Shown: piece after piece, positions 4,828-9,863 of the stretch
Layout of the letters: the number at the start of each line of letters is the position of its first letter
How positions within the stretch are numbered: position 1 is the stretch's first letter
NCBI GenBank assembly: GCA_938049125.1
Contig: CALICR010000093.1
Coordinates: 1-9,863, forward strand
Reading direction: 5' to 3'
DNA from: an uncultured Clostridia bacterium
GTDB lineage: Bacteria; Bacillota; Clostridia; Oscillospirales; Oscillospiraceae
DNA length: 9,863 nucleotides
Program-made: the position numbers and the translations under genes
The notes under the pieces: generated by a model
Told to the model about the DNA's origin: nothing
The model's input: the letters and a program-made list of their open reading frames with translations, nothing else
The model's database searches: none

Positions 4828-6012
4828 ATGATCAAGAAAAATCAGGGAAACAAGGCAAACGCCATCTTCGTGCTGGCGCTGCTGGTCCTCATCTTTGTCC
4901 TGGAGCAGGTCCTGCCCAGCTCCTCCATGCTGATGACGGTCATCAAAAAGAGTGCCATCTATGCGCTGGCCGCCGTTTCCATGAACCTCCTCAACGGCTT
5001 CACGGGTCTGTTCTCCCTGGGCCAGGCGGGCTTCATGCTCATTGGCGCGTATGTCTACGGCATCCTGAACATCCCGACGGCGGACCGGGCGGCGGTCTAT
5101 CAGTACTTTGACGGCGGCCTCATCCAGTTCTCCATCGTGGATGGCCTCCAGAGCGTCCTCGGCGGCGCGGTGGGCCTCATCCTCGGCGTCGTGCTGAGCC
5201 TTGTCATCGCCGGTCTCGTGGCGTGTCTCTTCGCCTACCTCATCGGTCTGCCGGTGCTGCGGTTCCGCGGCGATTACCTGGCCGTTGCGACCTTGGGCTT
5301 CGCGGAGATCATCCGAGCTTTCTTCCAGTGGGATACCCTCGGCCCCATCACCAACGGCTCGAACCTCCTGCGGAAGTTCGCCTGCCTCGACGACTTCAAC
5401 ATTACGAATTCCGCCGGCCAGGTGTCCGTGCACCTCTCCGCAACGGTGCTGGTGCTGATCGTGGCGGCCTGCATTCTCATCATCAACCTCATCATCAACT
5501 CCACCTACGGCCGCGCCTTCAAGTCCATCCGCGACGACGAGGTCGCCGCCGAGGCCATGGGCATCAACCTGGCCAAGCATAAGATGCTGTCCTTTATCAT
5601 CAGCGCCTTCTTTGCCGGCATCGCCGGCGGCCTGCTGGCCATGTACCAGACCACCGTGCAGGCGGCGCCCTTCAAGACGGCCATGACCTATGAGATCCTG
5701 CTCATCGTCGTCATCGGCGGTATCGGCTCCGTCACCGGCTCCTGCATCAGCGCCTTCCTGTTCGTCGGCGCATCGGAGTGGTGGCTCCGCTTCCTCGATA
5801 TGGAGAAGTACAACATCGCCGGTCTGAACATCCTCCGTCCCGGTTTCCGGAAGGTCGTGTTCTCCGTCGTCATCATGATCATCGTGCTGTTCTTCCGCAA
5901 GGGCATCATGGGCGAGAACGAGCTGAACATTGCCGGTCTCGGTCGCTGGATTAAGCGGAAATTCGGCGCAAAGAAAGCAGTTGCAGCAGGGGAGGGCAAG
6001 GATCATGGCTGA
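4828..6012 (+). CDS. livM: branched-chain amino-acid-type ABC transporter permease LivM
   Basis: Second permease subunit (394 residues), partner of LivH. After a basic N-terminus come about nine membrane segments. Family landmarks are NLLNGFTGLFSLGQAGFM at 53-70, LRFRGDYLAVATLGFAEI at 144-161, and the cytoplasmic coupling segment from GRAFKSIRDDEVAAEAMG (228-245) through FFAGIAGGLLA. The end (LFFRKGIMGE) resembles the usual LFxPxGLxG tail and is followed by a basic extension of about 30 residues. A segment around residues 82-110 enlarges the loop after the second conserved motif. AAGGGGG (4814-4820) precedes the ATG by seven bases. The last eight bases overlap livG, which implies translational coupling. 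Confidence 0.92.
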   Translation: MIKKNQGNKANAIFVLALLVLIFVLEQVLPSSSMLMTVIKKSAIYALAAVSMNLLNGFTGLFSLGQAGFMLIGAYVYGILNIPTADRAAVYQYFDGGLIQFSIVDGLQSVLGGAVGLILGVVLSLVIAGLVACLFAYLIGLPVLRFRGDYLAVATLGFAEIIRAFFQWDTLGPITNGSNLLRKFACLDDFNITNSAGQVSVHLSATVLVLIVAACILIINLIINSTYGRAFKSIRDDEVAAEAMGINLAKHKMLSFIISAFFAGIAGGLLAMYQTTVQAAPFKTAMTYEILLIVVIGGIGSVTGSCISAFLFVGASEWWLRFLDMEKYNIAGLNILRPGFRKVVFSVVIMIIVLFFRKGIMGENELNIAGLGRWIKRKFGAKKAVAAGEGKDHG

Positions 6013-6946
6013 AAATGTTCTCCGTCTTGAAAACATCACCATGCAGTTCGGCGGCGTCGTAGCCGTCAACAACCTGAGCATGGAGATCAACAAGGGCGAG
6101 ATCGTCGCCCTCATTGGCCCCAACGGCGCGGGCAAGACCACGGCCTTCAACGTCATCACCGGCGTCTACGCGCCGACGAACGGCCAGGTCCAGTTCTGCG
6201 GCAAGAACATTGTCCGCAACCATCCCCAGGGCAAGATGAAAAAGCTTTACGCCGGGGAGAACGCCGCGATGTACACGGCGGAATACCACCTCGAGCGCGC
6301 ATCCGGCGAGACCGACGAGGCCTACGCCGTCCGCCGCAAGGCGGAAAAGGAACGGGATCACCACGTCTTCACGAGCTGGGTCAACGAGCAGACGCCCGAT
6401 AAGATCACGGCCCTCGGCATGGCCCGGACGTTCCAGAACATCCGCCTCTGGCCGAGCCAGACCGTGTTCGACAACGTGCTGATCGCCAAGCATATGCGCA
6501 GGACCAGCAACCTCTTCTCTGCCGCCTTCCGCGCCAACCGCAAGGAAGAGGCGCGCCAGCGCGAGGAGGTCCTGGAGCTGCTGCGCATCGTGGGCCTGGA
6601 GGACGTCAAGGACGAGCTGTCCACGAGCCTGCCCTACGGCAAGCAGCGTCGGCTCGAGATCGCCCGCGCCCTGGCGACGGACCCCCAGCTGCTGCTCCTC
6701 GACGAGCCGGCGGCGGGCATGAACCCCCAGGAGACCGACGAGCTGACGTCGTTCATCGGGGAAATCCGCGACCAGTTCCACATTACCATCCTTCTGATCG
6801 AGCACCACATGAACCTGGTCATGAACATTTCGGACCGGATCTACGTGCTGGACTTCGGCAAGCTTATTGCCACGGGTACGCCCGAGGAGATCCAGAACAA
6901 CCAGAAGGTCATCGACGCATACCTGGGGGTGGAAGACGATGCTTAA
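6005..6946 (+). CDS. livG: branched-chain amino-acid-type ABC transporter ATPase LivG with an internal insertion
   Basis: Cytoplasmic ATPase (313 residues) that drives LivH-LivM together with LivF. Visible motifs are Walker A GPNGAGKTT (38-46), Q-loop Q144 in RTFQNIRLW, signature LPYGKQRRLEIARAL (209-223), Walker B LLLLDE (229-234) and H-loop H267 in IEHHM. The C-terminal GTPEEIQNN with IDAYLG is typical of LivG. Escherichia coli LivG has about 255 residues. Here the Walker A to Q-loop distance is about 57 residues longer, owing to a charged, probably helical insert near residues 73-131. The start is ATG 6005, with GGAGGG (5991-5996) eight bases upstream; it overlaps the livM end by 8 bp. Starting further upstream would only add livM-overlapping sequence. 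All catalytic residues are present, so the protein should be active. Confidence 0.92.
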   Translation: MAENVLRLENITMQFGGVVAVNNLSMEINKGEIVALIGPNGAGKTTAFNVITGVYAPTNGQVQFCGKNIVRNHPQGKMKKLYAGENAAMYTAEYHLERASGETDEAYAVRRKAEKERDHHVFTSWVNEQTPDKITALGMARTFQNIRLWPSQTVFDNVLIAKHMRRTSNLFSAAFRANRKEEARQREEVLELLRIVGLEDVKDELSTSLPYGKQRRLEIARALATDPQLLLLDEPAAGMNPQETDELTSFIGEIRDQFHITILLIEHHMNLVMNISDRIYVLDFGKLIATGTPEEIQNNQKVIDAYLGVEDDA

Positions 6947-7652
6947 AATTGAGAACCTGCAAGTGGCCTACGGCGGCATTCAGGCGCTGCGCGGCATCAG
7001 CCTGGAGGTGCCGGACGGCAAGATCGTAACGCTGATCGGCGCCAACGGCGCGGGCAAGTCCACCACGCTCCGCACCATCTCCGCCCTGGTCAAGGCCAAA
7101 TCCGGCTCCATCGAGTACAACGGCCAGCAGCTGCTGGGCCTGCCCAGCAACCGCATTCTCGAGGCAGGCATCGCCCAGATCCCCGAGGGCCGCCGGGTCT
7201 TCCCGAACCTGACGGTGCTGGAAAACCTGAAGGTCGGCGCCTATCTTCGCAAGGACAAGGACGGCATCGAGAAGGATATCAAGTGGGTCTATGAGCTGTT
7301 CCCACGGCTGGAGGAGCGCCACTGGCAGGCCGCCGGTACGCTGTCCGGCGGCGAGCAGCAGATGCTCGCCGTGGGCCGTGGCCTCCTGTCCCGGCCCAAG
7401 ATGATGATGCTGGATGAGCCGTCCCTGGGCCTGGCCCCGCTGGTGGTGCAGGACATCTTCTCCATCATCCAGGAGATCAACCGCCAAGGCGTGACCATCC
7501 TGCTGGTCGAGCAGAACGCAAACATGGCGCTCAAGCTCGCCGACTATGCCTACGTGCTGGAGACCGGCACCATCACGAAGTCCGGCACCGGCGCGGAGCT
7601 GCTGGCGGACGAGTCCATCAAGGAAGCCTATCTGGGCAAAGCAAAGGCATAA
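6939..7652 (+). CDS. livF: branched-chain amino-acid-type ABC transporter ATPase LivF
   Basis: Second ATPase of the importer (237 residues, normal LivF length). Motifs in order: Walker A GANGAGKST (34-42), Q-loop Q80 followed by IPEGRRVFPNLTVLENL, signature LSGGEQQMLAVGRGL (135-149), Walker B MMMLDE (155-160), D-loop SLGLAP (162-167) and VEQNANMALKLADYAYVLETG (190-210). The Gln in VEQN where other ABC ATPases have the switch His is normal for LivF. The ATG at 6939 has GGGGGTGG (6925-6932) upstream and overlaps the livG stop by 8 bp, so the two ATPases are likely made in balanced amounts. It is the last gene of the operon and is followed by a strong terminator. Confidence 0.94.
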   Translation: MLKIENLQVAYGGIQALRGISLEVPDGKIVTLIGANGAGKSTTLRTISALVKAKSGSIEYNGQQLLGLPSNRILEAGIAQIPEGRRVFPNLTVLENLKVGAYLRKDKDGIEKDIKWVYELFPRLEERHWQAAGTLSGGEQQMLAVGRGLLSRPKMMMLDEPSLGLAPLVVQDIFSIIQEINRQGVTILLVEQNANMALKLADYAYVLETGTITKSGTGAELLADESIKEAYLGKAKA

Positions 7653-7664
7653 ATTGTGCGCCCG

Positions 7665-7697
7665 ACCGGGGTGCGGCAGCCGCCGCACCCCGGTTTT
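7665..7697 (+). terminator. intrinsic terminator of the liv operon
   Basis: ACCGGGGTGCGGC (7665-7677) pairs perfectly over 13 bases with GCCGCACCCCGGT (7682-7694), loop AGCC, and the stem runs into TTTT (7694-7697). It starts 13 bases after the livF stop. This is the clearest Rho-independent terminator in the window. Confidence 0.8.
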
Positions 7698-7899
7698 CTG
7701 CGCCCTGCGCCGGTCAGAGCAGGGGGAGCTGCGCGCAGAAGCGGACGCTCCCGCGCGAATGGCTTGCGGAGATCGATGCGGGGACGAAGCGGCGCGCTTC
7801 AAAAGCCGCCCGGCGGGATCGCCCCGCGGGAGACCGGGCCGTTCCGCGGCGCTGCAGAGATGCCGGGTTTTGCACAACCTGCACCCAGCGGGGTGGGAA
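7698..7899. other. GC-rich intergenic spacer with no gene seen
   Basis: This lies between the liv terminator and the AT-rich promoter zone of the next operon. Open frames cross it, but they have no ribosome site, recognisable domain or conserved-looking composition. I see no RNA gene or mobile-element end here. TTTTGCACAA (7868-7877) loosely resembles the TTGTACA motifs downstream. Confidence 0.5.
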
Positions 7900-7913
7900 A
7901 ATTTGTACAAATT
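7900..7913. promoter_or_regulatory. candidate operator: perfect 14-bp palindrome upstream of the PAP2 operon
   Basis: AATTTGTACAAATT reads the same on both strands. It lies about 30 bp upstream of the -35 of the next promoter. Its core TTGTACA recurs at 7974-7980, directly after that promoter's -10, 71 bp away. The paired arrangement suits a dimeric regulator able to bind both sites. The regulator is not identifiable from the sequence. Confidence 0.45.
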
Positions 7914-7944
7914 CTGAACATTATCCAAATCTGTGGAAATATTA

Positions 7945-7973
7945 TTGATTTTTCACGCGACGGGTGGTATAAA
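7945..7973 (+). promoter_or_regulatory. extended -10 promoter of the PAP2-like operon
   Basis: TTGATT (7945-7950) and TATAAA (7968-7973) are separated by exactly 17 bp, and TGG (7965-7967) supplies the extended -10 element. Surrounding DNA is AT-rich within a GC-rich locus. Transcription would begin near 7980, inside or just after the TTGTACA copy at 7974-7980, leaving a leader of about 90 nt. Confidence 0.65.
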
Positions 7974-8074
7974 TTGTACAGGCCGCGCCGGGGTGGACGG
8001 TCTATACCCCTTTGCCCGGCCCGCGGACCCGCCGGAGGGCGGAATACTCCTAAGCAGTGAGGTTGATGATCCAG

Positions 8075-8728
8075 ATGAAAAAGAAGAGCCTATGGGAACT
8101 CATCCGGACCTTTGTCAAGGAAAATCCCCACGCATGGTGGGCGCTCTACCTGCCGGTCTACGGCATTATGTACCTGACGGTGGAGCACGTTGTGGACGGC
8201 AGCAGGCCCTACTGGGTCTCCTGGTGCCCGCTGGATGACAGGATCCCCTTTGTGGAATACTTTGTGGTGGCGTACTGCTCCTGGCACGTCATTATGATTG
8301 TGGTGGGCCTTTACCTGCTGTTCAAGGACGGACGGGCCTTCCGGCATTATATGCAGTTCATCGCCGTGAGTTTTACGCTCAGTACGCTGATCTGCTTCCT
8401 GATCCCCAACGGCCAGGATCTGCGCCCGGCGACGTTTGAACATCACAACATCTTCACCATGGCCCTGCGCTTTATCTACAGCGCCGACACCAACACCAAT
8501 GTATTCCCCAGCGTCCACGTGATGGGCTGCGTGGCCATCTGGTTCGCGGCGCTGGACAGCGAGCGGCTGAAAAAGGTCCGTGTCCCGCTGATGCTCTGGT
8601 CGGCGGTCATCATCTGCTCCACGGTGCTGGTCAAGCAGCATTCGGTGCTGGATGTCGTGGGCGCGCTGATCTTCTGTGTGCCGATCTGGATCGTGCTTTG
8701 GAACAAACGGAAGAAGGAACTTGCATGA
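8075..8728 (+). CDS. PAP2-superfamily membrane phosphatase/phosphotransferase-like protein
   Basis: A 217-residue membrane protein with about six hydrophobic segments (near 22-37, 60-83, 93-111, 147-160, 172-187 and 191-209). It carries the three-part PAP2 signature: QDLRP at 114-118, FPSVH at 144-148, and STVLVKQHSVLD at 182-193, with catalytic-type His148, His189 and Asp193. Such enzymes act on phosphatidic acid, diacylglycerol pyrophosphate, isoprenyl phosphates or phospholipid head groups at the membrane surface. The third motif lacks the Arg of the classic SRxxxxxHxxxD, having Thr183 instead. This resembles the phosphotransferase-like (inositolphosphotransferase/sphingomyelin-synthase) branch, so a transferase is possible. 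The start is uncertain: ATG 8075 (MKKKSLWEL) is preferred; ATG 8066 and GTG 8057 are in frame, and the only nearby site is GAGG at 8059-8062. It overlaps the next gene through ATGA. Confidence 0.8.
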   Translation: MKKKSLWELIRTFVKENPHAWWALYLPVYGIMYLTVEHVVDGSRPYWVSWCPLDDRIPFVEYFVVAYCSWHVIMIVVGLYLLFKDGRAFRHYMQFIAVSFTLSTLICFLIPNGQDLRPATFEHHNIFTMALRFIYSADTNTNVFPSVHVMGCVAIWFAALDSERLKKVRVPLMLWSAVIICSTVLVKQHSVLDVVGALIFCVPIWIVLWNKRKKELA

Positions 8729-9576
8729 GAGAGAAAAAAAGCCGGGCTGCCAGGAAAATCCAGCTCCTCAAACAGATGATCCGGCGCAACAAGTCCGTGT
8801 TTGCAATCTACGTGGTGCTGCGCCTCGTGGTGCTGGTGTCGCTGGTGACGGCACTGATCCGCGGCGAATATGAGCACGCGGCCATCTGCGTGCTGGTGCT
8901 CTTCCTGTTCCTGCTGCCGAGCTTCGTGCAGACAAACTTCGGCATCGAGCTGCCGTCCACGCTCCAGATCATTATTCTGATCTTCATTTTCGCCGCGGAG
9001 ATCCTCGGTGAGCTGGCCTGCTACTTTATCCAGTTCCCCTATTGGGACTCCATGCTGCACACCACCTCGGGCTTCCTCTGCGCGGCGGTGGGCTACTCAC
9101 TGGTGGAGATCCTGAATCGGAACGAGCGCGTGCGCGTCGCGCTGTCCCCGGCTTATATGGCCATGGCGGCCTTCTGCTTCTCCATGACCGTCGGCGTGCT
9201 GTGGGAGTTCTTTGAGTTCTCTATGGATCGGCTGTTCCTGATGGATATGCAGAAGGACACCATCGTCCACACCATCTCCAGCGTCATGCTGGATAAGACG
9301 AATTCCAACATCCCCGTGACCATCCGCGGCATCACGGACGTGGCGGTCAACGGTCAGAGCCTCGGCTTCGACGGCTATCTGGACATCGGCCTCTATGACA
9401 CCATGGAGGACCTGTTCGTCAACTTCATCGGCGCGCTGGTCTTCAGCCTCATTGGCTATTTCAGCGCGAAAAAGCAGGAGAAGAACCGCATCATCGACAA
9501 TCTGGTCCCCCGGGTCGCGCGGTCGAAGCTGCAGCCCGAAGACGGGGCCGGTCCGGAGAAGACGGAGCGGACCTGA
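8725..9576 (+). CDS. DUF2238/YjdF-like integral membrane protein of unknown function
   Basis: A 283-residue protein with a basic N-terminus and about six membrane segments (near 25-45, 52-69, 80-103, 110-130, 142-162 and 229-248). Conserved-looking polar motifs sit in or beside the membrane: YWDSMLHTTSGF (106-117) and WEFFEFSMDRLF (160-171), followed by DMQKDTIVHT. These recall the DUF2238/YjdF family, whose function I cannot state. A polar stretch at 170-228 lies between the fifth and sixth membrane segments, and the C-terminus is hydrophilic. The start is ATG 8725, with GAAGGA (8713-8718) six bases upstream. It overlaps the stop of the PAP2-like gene as ATGA, so translation is coupled and a shared role in one membrane process is likely. 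The His, Asp and Glu residues could form an active or metal site, but that is inference. Confidence 0.75.
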   Translation: MREKKSRAARKIQLLKQMIRRNKSVFAIYVVLRLVVLVSLVTALIRGEYEHAAICVLVLFLFLLPSFVQTNFGIELPSTLQIIILIFIFAAEILGELACYFIQFPYWDSMLHTTSGFLCAAVGYSLVEILNRNERVRVALSPAYMAMAAFCFSMTVGVLWEFFEFSMDRLFLMDMQKDTIVHTISSVMLDKTNSNIPVTIRGITDVAVNGQSLGFDGYLDIGLYDTMEDLFVNFIGALVFSLIGYFSAKKQEKNRIIDNLVPRVARSKLQPEDGAGPEKTERT

Positions 9577-9592
9577 ACAGACGGCGGACCCG

Positions 9593-9623
9593 CGCCGGCG
9601 TTCCCAAGCGGACGCCGGCGTTT
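9593..9623 (+). terminator. probable terminator after the PAP2/DUF2238-like operon
   Basis: CGCCGGCGT (9593-9601) pairs perfectly with ACGCCGGCG (9612-9620), loop of ten bases, followed by TTTCC. It begins 16 bases after the stop at 9574-9576. The T-tract is short, so efficiency is moderate. A new promoter 40 bp downstream supports an operon boundary here. Confidence 0.6.
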
Positions 9624-9665
9624 CCGCGGATACGGCCCGTCACGTCCATCAACCCACGCCCGGGG

Positions 9666-9694
9666 TTGACAAAAAACGACGCGGGCTTTATGAT
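9666..9694 (+). promoter_or_regulatory. near-consensus vegetative promoter
   Basis: TTGACA (9666-9671) is a perfect -35 and TATGAT (9689-9694) is a 5/6 match to the -10, with a 17-bp spacer. This is the best housekeeping promoter in the window. Transcription should begin near 9701, about 60 nt before the start of the next gene. Confidence 0.85.
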
Positions 9695-9707
9695 GATGGT
9701 GTATGGA

Positions 9708-9738
9708 GCGGCGGATGCCGCCCCGTATCACGCATCCG
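9708..9738 (+). other. two mutually exclusive hairpins in the 5' leader of the last gene
   Basis: GCGGC (9708-9712) can pair with GCCGC (9717-9721) around GGAT. Alternatively CGGATGC (9712-9718) can pair with GCATCCG (9732-9738). The two share 9712-9718 and cannot form together. Neither covers AAAGGAG (9748-9754). A switch is possible but unsupported; GC-rich leaders often show such overlaps. Confidence 0.3.
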
Positions 9739-9760
9739 GACGGAGAGAAAGGAGCGCGCG

Positions 9761-9863
9761 GTGAAGCAGCAGCTGGCAAAGTGGATCCGCATTGCGACGG
9801 TGGCACCGGTGGGGGCGGCGGTGCTGCTGACGGTGCTGCGCGCCGTGCAGCCAGGCTTCTATG
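9761..9863 (+). CDS. N-terminus of a small membrane protein (partial, 3' end outside window)
   Basis: GTG at 9761 is preceded by AAAGGAG (9748-9754) with six-base spacing and by a strong promoter, so the start is well supported. The 34 visible residues begin MKQQLAKWIRIATVAP and continue into a hydrophobic segment (GAAVLLTVL), then RAVQPGFY. This is a short basic cytoplasmic end followed by a first transmembrane helix. I do not recognise a named family in this fragment, and the function is unknown. It has its own promoter and follows a hairpin, so it is probably transcribed separately from the PAP2/DUF2238-like pair. Confidence 0.75.
   Translation, partial: MKQQLAKWIRIATVAPVGAAVLLTVLRAVQPGFY

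Noticed and set aside
3589..6159. Very long (over 800 codons) open frame on the minus strand opposite livJ-livH-livM-livG
   Set aside because: It results from the rarity of TTA, CTA and TCA codons in the GC-rich liv genes. Its composition (Asp, Gly, His, Gln, Arg without domains) is typical of antisense shadows.
7546..8060. Open frames of 120-135 codons in the spacer after livF
   Set aside because: They run through the terminator and the AT-rich promoter, lack ribosome sites, and are Arg/Pro/Gly-rich with no domain.

Overview
The window looks like a chromosomal segment of a GC-rich, spore-forming member of the Clostridia, most likely Oscillospiraceae. This is inferred from GC-rich coding sequence with AT-rich promoter islands, strong AGGAGG-type ribosome sites, Gram-positive lipoprotein and collagen-like protein types, and vegetative promoters close to TTGACA/TATAAT. 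All genes I accept lie on the plus strand. I saw no tRNA, rRNA, CRISPR array, insertion sequence or phage module.

Layout. (1) 2-91: the last 29 codons of an unidentified gene. (2) 256-2174: a 240-residue collagen-like protein with 53 perfect Gly-X-Y triplets, 33 of them ending in Thr, followed 92 bp later by a family-2 glycosyltransferase with a TPR-like tail. The pair resembles spore-surface BclA-type glycoproteins and their dedicated glycosyltransferases. A sequence matching the sigma-K consensus precedes the collagen gene. (3) 2588-7652: a complete five-gene branched-chain amino-acid-type ABC importer, livJ-livH-livM-livG-livF. It has an extended -10 promoter, a leader of about 190 nt, stem-loops between livJ and livH, 8-bp overlaps at livM/livG and livG/livF, and a strong terminator after livF. 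(4) 8075-9576: two translationally coupled membrane proteins, a PAP2-superfamily lipid phosphatase/phosphotransferase-like protein and a DUF2238/YjdF-like protein of unknown function. They are driven by an extended -10 promoter with TTGTACA repeats and end at a hairpin. (5) 9666-9863: a near-consensus promoter and the first 34 codons of another membrane protein, cut by the window edge.

How they work together. LivJ would capture the amino acid outside the membrane, LivH and LivM form the channel, and LivG and LivF hydrolyse ATP. The collagen-like protein is probably the substrate of the adjacent glycosyltransferase. The PAP2-like and DUF2238-like proteins probably act in one membrane process, possibly phospholipid or isoprenoid-phosphate handling.

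The features most worth a second look are the collagen/glycosyltransferase pair with its sporulation-type promoter and apparent CTG start, the roughly 57-residue insertion in LivG, the structured livJ leader, and the atypical PAP2/DUF2238 pair. None is convincing as a wholly new system from sequence alone.
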